From contig JAGHSP010000237.1 in the NCBI GenBank assembly GCA_018065815.1, positions 1-9,850 on the forward strand: a stretch of DNA of 9,850 nt, read 5' to 3'. The stretch comes from Candidatus Sodaliphilus limicaballi. GTDB taxonomy: Bacteria; Bacteroidota; Bacteroidia; Bacteroidales; Muribaculaceae. A model generated the notes under the pieces. The model was given only the letters and a program-made list of their open reading frames with translations, did not search any database and was not told where the DNA came from. This document shows positions 1 to 4,884 of the stretch, in pieces. The position numbers were made by a program, and so were the translations under genes. Each line of letters begins with the position of its first letter. Positions within the stretch are counted from its first letter, which is position 1.

Positions 1-2
1 TT

Positions 3-40
3 GCCTTATGCTTTGTGCGAGAGAAAGATTTTCATAAGGC
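3..40. other. Stem-loop at the left edge of the window
   Basis: GCCTTATG at 3-10 is the exact reverse complement of CATAAGGC at 33-40, giving an 8-bp stem around a 22-nt loop. It lies 24 bases before the first 126-bp repeat. A short open frame runs from base 1 to a TAG at 121-123, but it enters the repeat and has no recognisable protein features, so I do not call a partial gene. The stem may be part of the same structured noncoding region as the sequence to its right, or the 3' end of something cut by the window edge. Confidence 0.4.
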
Positions 41-64
41 CTGGGCGGGGACTCTGCAAAATTC

Positions 65-190
65 TATTGCTAATTTATTGTCCGGAAGGACAATACCTGA
101 ATAACCCCCACCGCCGAACGTAGTGGCGGTGGGGGAAGAAATGCAACATGCACCGCGTCCAGCAGGACGCCAATCGGAGCAAATAGGTGA
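65..190. repeat. 126-bp direct repeat, copy 1, with three hairpins
   Basis: This block recurs at 589-714 with no gaps and four substitutions in 126 positions (78, 86, 163, 171 in this copy). It contains three stem-loops in a row. The first is ATTGTCC (77-83) with GGACAAT (88-94), loop GGAA. The second is an 11-bp perfect G/C stem, CCCCCACCGCC (105-115) with GGCGGTGGGGG (125-135), 9-nt loop. The third is GCGTCC (155-160) with GGACGC (165-170), tetraloop AGCA. Two of the four differences fall in hairpin loops, one falls in a stem, and one lies just outside, so the fold is largely kept. This suggests a structured RNA or a dispersed hairpin element. I do not recognise the family. Confidence 0.85.
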
Positions 191-588
191 GGTATCTTAG
201 TTATCATTATGGTCCTAATTGGCGTGATAAAACTCGTTTGTGGATGGTAAACAATATTGTTGAGGAAAATCTTTGGGAAGACTTCTCAAATGGTTTCACA
301 TGCTTCAGTTGAGTTAGAAACATCCCTCTTGGGATGTGATATGGTAGGCAGCCATGCAGGCGTGCCATCGGTACGCCGAAATGGCTGTAAAAAGTAGATA
401 ATAATGTCCCGTGCCTTTAGGTACGGAATAACGAATCGCCAATAGAATGTATGCCACAGCATGCGACATCAGTTGTAATTACCTCTGTGTTCTCCGTACC
501 TTTTATAGAACAAAATGATAAGTGGTAAAAATCAGCATTTGTTTTTCTGTAGAAAAGGACTAACTCAACTTTAACATTTGATAATAAA
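191..588. other. Noncoding, hairpin-rich spacer between the two direct repeats
   Basis: No convincing open frame was found on either strand. Several stems are visible. ACATCCC (320-326) pairs with GGGATGT (331-337), loop TCTT. CAGCCAT (349-355) pairs with ATGGCTG (381-387) and encloses GGCGTGCC (359-366) with GGTACGCC (370-377), one G-U pair. CCGTGCC (409-415) pairs with GGTACGG (420-426), loop TTTA, one G-U pair. GTATGC (449-454) pairs with GCATGC (459-464), one G-U pair. AACAATATTGTT at 250-261 is a perfect palindrome. GGTACGG (420-426) is also perfectly complementary to CCGTACC (494-500), so two folds compete there. The density of stems, with G-U pairs that read well only on the plus strand, suggests a plus-strand structured RNA. 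Confidence 0.45.
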
Positions 589-714
589 TATTGCTAATTT
601 ACTGTCCGGCAGGACAATACCTGAATAACCCCCACCGCCGAACGTAGTGGCGGTGGGGGAAGAAATGCAACATGCACCGCGTCCAGTAGGACGCTAATCG
701 GAGCAAATAGGTGA
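589..714. repeat. 126-bp direct repeat, copy 2
   Basis: Second copy of the block at 65-190, 524 bp downstream in the same orientation. The 11-bp G/C hairpin (629-639 with 649-659) is unchanged, and the third hairpin keeps its stem with loop AGTA instead of AGCA. In the first hairpin a T-to-C change removes one base pair, leaving the TGTCC/GGACA core with loop GGCA. Similarity starts sharply at TATTGC and stops sharply after GGTGA in both copies, and the flanks are unrelated. It is therefore a discrete element rather than the edge of a larger tandem duplication. Confidence 0.85.
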
Positions 715-1047
715 AATTCAGATGGTTCCATATGCTAATGTAGAGGACTAAAAACAAAAACCACAAAAACCGTTTTGCGAGCAAGCAATCCCGCTTCGCT
801 GAAAAACAGATTTCTATTTTATGTTTATTTTCAGCGTATTTCAAGCGCAGCGCCACCACCTAAATATAACCCAAGAGAAAAGGCGCTTCGCTTGAAATAC
901 ACTGAAAATTCACAAAAAATTAATTCTTCGTCAACCCCTTCTGATTACACAAAAGTGTTAGCGGTTTATTTCTGTTTTTGTTCTTTCCCTTTTCCCTATC
1001 ATTTTAGGCGTAAAGCTCCAATCCTATACTCTGTGGGTGGCTGCACA
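715..1047. other. Noncoding stretch between the direct repeat and the BspA-like gene
   Basis: No gene is supported. The open frames crossing this stretch run through the hairpin arms or into the opposite-strand BspA-like gene, and they lack any recognisable domain. The only clear structure is the inverted repeat at 827-909. A related piece, CGCTTCGCTGAAAA at 792-805, resembles the right arm of that repeat and may be a partial copy. No T-rich hairpin terminator for the minus-strand gene was seen. Confidence 0.5.
827..909. repeat. Long imperfect inverted repeat (28-bp arms)
   Basis: The arm at 827-854 is the reverse complement of the arm at 882-909 with two mismatches in 28 positions, separated by a 27-nt loop. 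Core left arm: GTATTTCAAGCG; core right arm: CGCTTGAAATAC. No T-run follows on the plus strand, so a simple intrinsic terminator is unlikely there. It may be a REP/MITE-like palindromic element or the 3' structure of a transcript. Both strands stay open across it, which creates look-alike peptides (ALRLKY) on opposite strands. Confidence 0.75.
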
Positions 1048-2139
1048 CTATTGATTCAGGATTTTCTTGACAATGGTATTGATGTCGATAATGTCAATGT
1101 CATTGTCGTGGTTGATGTCGCACTCTTCGGGGATGTCATATTTCAGCGCCAGCGTGCAGTCGGCAGTGATTTTGGGAATTGTGATGCAACCAGTTTGAGT
1201 GATTAGCGGCATCACGTCTATGCCATCGAGCGTGGCCTCAACCAGAGGGAACGATGCGAGTGCCCCCAGCTGCAGCACGTGAGGCTCGCCGGTGGTGATG
1301 GGCAGGACAATATCACCCACTATGTTGTTGCTTATCGTGAGTGTTGCAAGCGGTTTGGCCGCAAATACAGCGTCGGCATCCTCAACCATGGTTGTGAAAT
1401 TGCTCCAACCTGTTGCTGCTTGGTATTTCTCTTTCGTTCCGGCGGGCACATGCAGAGTCGCGCCAGTGTAGGCGGCTGCGGCAAACGCTCCTTCGGGGAT
1501 GTCTTGCGGCTCTTGGTAGCCAGCATACACATCGCCAAGGGCAGTCATCGCGCTGAACCCTTTGTCTCTGATCATTTTCATCTGCTTGATATATAGCTTC
1601 TTCACTGCCTTGCAACTGCTAAACGCAGGTGAAAACACATCAACAGGCCCCAGAATCTTGATTTCCTCGATTTTGTTACATCCTGTAAATGCACCGCTTG
1701 GTATTCGCTTCACGTGCTCACCTATTTCCAGATACTTGATGGGACAGTTGGCAAACCAGTAGTGATAGACGTAGGTCTGTGACGAACCCGAAACGACGCT
1801 GGTAAACGGAGTGTCTTTGCCCCACTCGGCATCGTAGTAAACCCGTTCAAGCGAGGTGCATCCGTCAAAGACGCTATTCCCCATTTCGGTGATGGTGTAG
1901 GGGATACTCACCGATGTGATAGTAGTTTGCCCCTTAAAGGCATCGTTGCTGAACCTGTTGACTTGGCGAGTGGTGCCGCTCTTTGACACATGCGATGGAA
2001 TGACGATATCGCCACTGATTTTTGTAGGTTTAATTACTGTGGTAAACGCATCATAGTCACTGTAGTTCAAGTCGGCCCGGGAGCTGATAGTGGAGCTTGC
2101 CATAATGATGGCAAAGCATGTTAAAAGTCTGTTTCTCAT
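1048..2139 (-). CDS. Secreted BspA-type leucine-rich-repeat protein with dockerin-like C-terminal calcium loop
   Basis: A 363-aa protein, probably exported to the envelope or outside. An N-terminal signal peptide is visible: basic MRNR, a hydrophobic stretch to about residue 19, and a likely signal peptidase I site after SRA (22). Residues about 60-250 carry BspA-type (LRR_5) repeats, recognisable as FDGCTSLERVYY (91-102), IPSGAFTGCNKIEEIKIL (146-163), IPEGAFAAAAYTGATLHVPA (214-233) and the usual repeat-end phrase GTKEKYQAATGWSNF. The tail, residues 340-363, has one EF-like calcium loop with D341, N343, D345, D347, D349 and D352, followed by a hydrophobic helix, like half of a type I dockerin; similar tails are common in Bacteroidales secreted proteins. 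BspA proteins are linked to adhesion, but a role here is inference. It is divergent from the GTPase operon. The start at 2139 is favoured because it alone gives a complete signal peptide. Confidence 0.88.
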   Translation of the reverse strand: MRNRLLTCFAIIMASSTISSRADLNYSDYDAFTTVIKPTKISGDIVIPSHVSKSGTTRQVNRFSNDAFKGQTTITSVSIPYTITEMGNSVFDGCTSLERVYYDAEWGKDTPFTSVVSGSSQTYVYHYWFANCPIKYLEIGEHVKRIPSGAFTGCNKIEEIKILGPVDVFSPAFSSCKAVKKLYIKQMKMIRDKGFSAMTALGDVYAGYQEPQDIPEGAFAAAAYTGATLHVPAGTKEKYQAATGWSNFTTMVEDADAVFAAKPLATLTISNNIVGDIVLPITTGEPHVLQLGALASFPLVEATLDGIDVMPLITQTGCITIPKITADCTLALKYDIPEECDINHDNDIDIIDINTIVKKILNQ

Positions 2140-2171
2140 TGTTATATAAATTTTGTTGATCGTTGGGATGG

Positions 2172-2179
2172 CAAAGTTA
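2172..2179 (-). promoter_or_regulatory. Candidate Bacteroidota -7 box for the BspA-like gene
   Basis: On the minus strand this reads TAACTTTG, a match to the Bacteroidota -7 consensus TAnnTTTG, 32 bp before the ATG at 2139. No good -33 TTG is seen 19-21 bp further upstream, so the promoter would be weak or activator-dependent. The palindrome at 2203-2214 lies about where the missing -33 element should be. Confidence 0.4.
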
Positions 2180-2202
2180 TGTCAATTATTTTGCATGAAT
2201 TG

Positions 2203-2214
2203 ATAGACGTCTAT
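2203..2214. promoter_or_regulatory. 12-bp perfect palindrome, candidate operator
   Basis: ATAGACGTCTAT is its own reverse complement. It lies in the divergent intergenic region, 24 bp upstream of the candidate -7 box of the minus-strand gene and 63 bp before the strong plus-strand promoter. Its position suits a dimeric regulator acting on the BspA-like gene. No regulator gene is present in the window, and a 12-bp palindrome can occur by chance in A/T-rich DNA. Confidence 0.3.
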
Positions 2215-2277
2215 ATAAACTGTCGGTTGTGATTCCTTAAATTTGCAGCGTGATGCAAAAAAAGTCCGCGCTATTTC

Positions 2278-2308
2278 TTGTTGTTGTGGATAAAAATTTC
2301 TAAATTTG
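2278..2308 (+). promoter_or_regulatory. Near-consensus Bacteroidota promoter driving the 2313-2606 leader
   Basis: TTG at 2278-2280 is followed after 20 bp by TAAATTTG at 2301-2308, a full match to the Bacteroidota pattern (TTG, 19-21 bp, TAnnTTTG). Transcription would start near 2313-2316. A second TAAATTTGCA lies at 2238-2247 but has no -33 element at the right distance. The promoter points toward the GTPase operon, whose first ATG is about 290 nt downstream, beyond a structured and potentially terminating RNA. Confidence 0.65.
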
Positions 2309-2312
2309 CATT

Positions 2313-2540
2313 GTGTAGGCCACGGCCTGCACAAAACATTTGGAATCAAATAGAGACATTGTCTTCTTTTAGGGGCTTGATGAAACCGCCAAATTTTTTC
2401 GAAAGTTCCCCAACTGTGAGAGGCAACTGTCTGCACCTTTTGCAATTATCAAGGGTGCGGACTTCTTGCATCACTCTGTGGGGAACAGGCGCTTGGCGGT
2501 GCCCATCAAGCCACAGACAGCAAGAACCCGCACCCTTTTT
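2313..2540 (+). ncRNA. Bistable structured leader RNA or independent small RNA upstream of the dynamin-like operon
   Basis: A near-consensus promoter precedes it and a T-run ends it, giving a transcript of about 225 nt. A 10-bp hairpin sits at the 5' end (2311-2320 with 2325-2334, one G-U pair). Fold A is a 139-nt rod: 2374-2382 with 2504-2512 (9 bp), 2385-2392 with 2493-2500 (8 bp), a 12 x 6 internal loop, 2405-2412 with 2479-2486 (8 bp), and an apical hairpin 2429-2440 with 2451-2462 (12 bp with two G-U pairs). Fold B is a terminator (2451-2537) that reuses the same bases. The rod with a large central loop recalls 6S RNA, but I cannot match a 6S consensus. An attenuating leader of the operon is the other main reading. 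No credible coding frame runs through it. Confidence 0.5.
2451..2540 (+). terminator. Large intrinsic-terminator-like hairpin before the dynamin-like operon
   Basis: AAGGGTGCGG (2451-2460) is perfectly complementary to CCGCACCCTT (2528-2537), stacked on TTCTTGC (2463-2469) with GCAAGAA (2520-2526), then TCTGTGG (2475-2481) with CCACAGA (2511-2517). The 3' side of the outer stem leads into TTTTT (2536-2540). On the minus strand only two Ts follow, so it acts on plus-strand transcripts. It cannot coexist with the rod fold, because 2451-2462, 2479-2481 and 2511-2512 pair elsewhere in that fold. If it terminates efficiently, the operon needs its own promoter between 2541 and 2606, where I see only A/T-rich DNA and no good match. 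Confidence 0.55.
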
Positions 2541-2606
2541 GTGTGTGAGTGAGTAAGTGTAAATTAAAAAAATGTTATGTACTAATTTATATTTAATAAT
2601 TTCGTT

Positions 2607-4484
2607 ATGAGTTATTTAGATGAATTGCACAAAATTGCAGAAGATCTACAAATGGTAGAACAGGCAAAGTTACTTTCTTTGTTCAAGCAAAGAATAGAAT
2701 CACCCAACAAAGAAGTATTAATCCCTTTAGTTGGAGAGTTTTCGTCGGGAAAGACTTCTTTCATAAATGCCATTTTAGACAATAAGACTCTTGAAACGGC
2801 ATCTAAAGCTACAACGGCTACCATCTTTGAGATTAGATGTGGTTCGGATAGTTATAAGCAGGAAATCATTGATCTTGATGGGAATTTAATTGATGCGGGA
2901 AACGAAACATTATCTAATACAGATCTTCAAGAAACGACTCAGGTTGTAAGAGTCTATGATACTTCAAGTAAATTGGACTCTTCAATAGTCTTAGTTGATA
3001 CTCCGGGGCTTTCTTCAAATGATCCTAAACATCGTATTGCATTATCTAACTATTTGCCAAATGCTGATGCGATACTTCTAGTTGTAGATGTGAACCAATC
3101 AGCGACTCGTTCGTTAATATCTTTTGTTAAGGACTCACAAATCTCAAAACGGCCTATTTTTCTTATGCTGACTAAATGTGATACTAAAACCTCAAGTGAG
3201 GTGGCACAACAGCTTAAAAATACGGTTGAAATAGTTGGAGTTCCAGAAACTAATATAATCTGCACATCAGCACAAACTGGCAATTTGGATCAATTTTTTG
3301 AATTAGTTAAAAAGATTCAAATTCAAAAGAATCAGATTGTCAATAATGCAATTAACGATAGAGTGAAACTTATTGCAGAACAAATGAAGGACTTTATTCA
3401 AGACTTGATAAATAGCCTTGAGTCTTCAACTGATTTAGAAGCTGCAATCAATGAGCAATCACGAAAACTAAAGCAATTTAACAAGAATATAGACGAGTTG
3501 ATTGAAGATGCTGCTGTAGCTATAGAAAATAAAGAGGAAGCTGCAATTCGTTCGTTCAAGGATAGAGTCTCAAGGAATCTTGATTCTATATTACAAAATG
3601 AAGGACGAGATTGTGACCAGAGTGTGTATGCTTCGGTAAACTCTGTCGGAAATATGATTATCGAATCGTATAGAAAGGATTTGCAAAGTGTTCTTGTAAA
3701 CCTAGGTCGTCAGCGTCGCCATAGTGCAAAAGAGATTCCAATGCAGTCACTCGAAACAATTGATTTGTCGGGAGTAGCATTCAATCAATTTTCTTATGAC
3801 CTAGACCTCTCAAGTCTTGGGCACGAACATGACAAAGCATTTGGATATACCGCATTGGCGGTTGCAGCGGTTGCAGCAGTTGCTGTTGCTGCTCCTATGG
3901 TTGCTCCTATGGTTGCTGCTGGCGGTGCTGCTGGCGGTGCTGCTGCTGCTGGTACTGCTTCTGCTGCTGGTACTGCTGCCGCTGGCGGTGCAGCTGCTTC
4001 TGCCGGAACTGCGGTTGCATCGACCATAGTAAGCGAAACTGGAGAAATTGTTGCGGGTACTATGATTAGCCGTGCTATTACAAAAGCAAGAAATTATGCA
4101 GGAGAAGTTAGTACTCAAATGAGCAAGATTCAGGATGCTGATCGGAAATTACAGCAGAAATTAGGCACTAATAGAGGTCTAATCGAGACTGCTACAGGGT
4201 GGGTTACAGACAAAATCGTGGGTAAACCTGCGCGTGTTCGTGCTGTTAATAATTATCTTGATAGTACTCTTGTTCCTGAGTTTAGAAATCTACTTTTTAA
4301 TGTTAGAACAAATCTGCTTAGAATCATAAGTGACACCATTCGCCTAGAAGCTGATTCTCAGATTTCTTCAATGGAGCAAGCTTTAGTCCAAATGAAAGAG
4401 CAGCTTGACGATAACAAACAAGTTGTCGCACAACGTAGAGAAGAATTGAAATCATATATAGAAATAATAAATGAATACAAATAA
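2607..4484 (+). CDS. Dynamin-like GTPase 1 with internal Ala/Gly-rich hydrophobic segment
   Basis: A 625-aa large GTPase and first gene of the operon. The GTPase core is complete: P-loop GEFSSGKT (43-50), switch I threonines around 69-72 (TTATIFEI), DTPG (131-134), TKCD (189-192) and a G5-like SAQTG (221-225). This GEFSSGKT-type P-loop is typical of bacterial dynamin-like proteins, which bind and reshape membranes through GTP-driven oligomerisation. Residues 240-370 and 500-620 are long charged helices, probably the stalk and bundle. Between them, residues 414-476 are almost entirely Ala, Gly and Val, a likely membrane-inserting segment in place of the classical paddle. The start is chosen because it places a short helix before the P-loop, as in related proteins, and upstream codons are A/T-rich leader. 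Its last 14 nt overlap the next gene. Membrane action is inference; the GTPase fold is near certain. Confidence 0.92.
   Translation: MSYLDELHKIAEDLQMVEQAKLLSLFKQRIESPNKEVLIPLVGEFSSGKTSFINAILDNKTLETASKATTATIFEIRCGSDSYKQEIIDLDGNLIDAGNETLSNTDLQETTQVVRVYDTSSKLDSSIVLVDTPGLSSNDPKHRIALSNYLPNADAILLVVDVNQSATRSLISFVKDSQISKRPIFLMLTKCDTKTSSEVAQQLKNTVEIVGVPETNIICTSAQTGNLDQFFELVKKIQIQKNQIVNNAINDRVKLIAEQMKDFIQDLINSLESSTDLEAAINEQSRKLKQFNKNIDELIEDAAVAIENKEEAAIRSFKDRVSRNLDSILQNEGRDCDQSVYASVNSVGNMIIESYRKDLQSVLVNLGRQRRHSAKEIPMQSLETIDLSGVAFNQFSYDLDLSSLGHEHDKAFGYTALAVAAVAAVAVAAPMVAPMVAAGGAAGGAAAAGTASAAGTAAAGGAAASAGTAVASTIVSETGEIVAGTMISRAITKARNYAGEVSTQMSKIQDADRKLQQKLGTNRGLIETATGWVTDKIVGKPARVRAVNNYLDSTLVPEFRNLLFNVRTNLLRIISDTIRLEADSQISSMEQALVQMKEQLDDNKQVVAQRREELKSYIEIINEYK
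3861..4018 (+). repeat. GCT/GGT-rich low-complexity tract inside dynamin-like gene 1
   Basis: The coding DNA for the Ala/Gly segment is built from repeated GCT, GGT and GGC codons. It includes a tandem pair of a 12-bp unit (GCTCCTATGGTT), two copies of GCTGCTGGCGGT and two of GCTGCTGGTACT. The surrounding gene is A/T-rich with mixed codons, so this tract stands out. Such repeats can change length by slippage in steps of whole codons, altering the hydrophobic segment without a frameshift. Confidence 0.75.
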
Positions 4485-4884
4485 CATGTTAAGCTTTTTT
4501 ATAGGAGCAGCAACAGGTGTTGCTGGAGGTATCGCTCTTAAAGACAAATTGATGCCATCAACAAAGGAGAAACAGTTGGCATCGATGGTCAATAATCTTA
4601 CAGAGCAAAATAACACATTGAAATCAAAGTGTAGTGATTTGGAATCACGTATTGCTTTATCAAGTAACGAAGTAGAGTCTTTAAAGGCCAAAATCGTTAA
4701 ATATGAAGACAAGAGTGATGATTCCGATGATGCGATTTTTGATTTGCAAAAGGCCAACGAGAGGCTTATTGCAGAAAAAGAATCGTTGGTAGCAGAGTTA
4801 GAAGAAGTAAAGTCGCTTTTGACGATAAAATCACAGGAGATTGAAGAGCTTAAAGACAAAATATTTGATTTGAGTAATAAATGA
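4471..4884 (+). CDS. Small membrane-anchored coiled-coil protein
   Basis: A 137-aa protein of no family I can name. Residues 7-24 (LSFFIGAATGVAGGIALK) form a short hydrophobic helix with small residues G12, A13, G16 and G19-G20 in glycine-zipper spacing, suggesting membrane insertion or helix packing. Residues 31-136 are highly charged with regular Leu/Ile spacing, an almost uninterrupted coiled coil. It has no catalytic motif. The ATG at 4471 overlaps the end of GTPase 1 by 14 nt; an in-frame ATG at 4486 (Met6), just past that stop, is an alternative start and would leave the hydrophobic segment intact. Its TGA overlaps the next ATG (ATGA, 4881-4884), implying translational coupling. The same anchor-plus-coiled-coil plan begins the next protein, so the two may pair through their coiled coils; that is inference. 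Confidence 0.85.
   Translation: MNTNNMLSFFIGAATGVAGGIALKDKLMPSTKEKQLASMVNNLTEQNNTLKSKCSDLESRIALSSNEVESLKAKIVKYEDKSDDSDDAIFDLQKANERLIAEKESLVAELEEVKSLLTIKSQEIEELKDKIFDLSNK

Noticed and set aside
65..714. Direct repeats as a CRISPR array or a diversity-generating template/variable pair
   Set aside because: There are only two copies, 126 bp long and 398 bp apart, and no cas or reverse transcriptase gene is present. Only one of the four differences is at an adenine in either copy, unlike adenine-targeted mutagenesis.
1..714. Group I or group II intron, RNase P RNA or tmRNA
   Set aside because: The stems are real, but I could not find the conserved core motifs of any of these RNAs.
599..859. Minus-strand 86-codon open frame
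   Set aside because: It runs through the second direct repeat and the left arm of the inverted repeat, so its sequence is explained by those repeats. It has no domain and is Trp/Phe/Leu-rich in a way typical of a chance frame.
775..1206. Plus-strand 143-codon open frame
   Set aside because: It crosses the inverted repeat and then lies antisense to the dockerin-like end of the BspA-like gene. The BspA-like gene has clear domains and a signal peptide.
2313..2540. Confident call of 6S RNA
   Set aside because: The overall rod with a large internal loop fits, but I cannot match conserved 6S positions by eye, so only a structured RNA is claimed.
2278..2556. Plus-strand 92-codon open frame in the leader
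   Set aside because: It begins inside the promoter itself and runs through the rod and terminator stems, with no domain or plausible start signal.
3794..4027. Antisense Ala/Pro-rich open frame
   Set aside because: It is a mirror of the GCT/GGC-rich tract in GTPase 1; such repeats leave several frames open.
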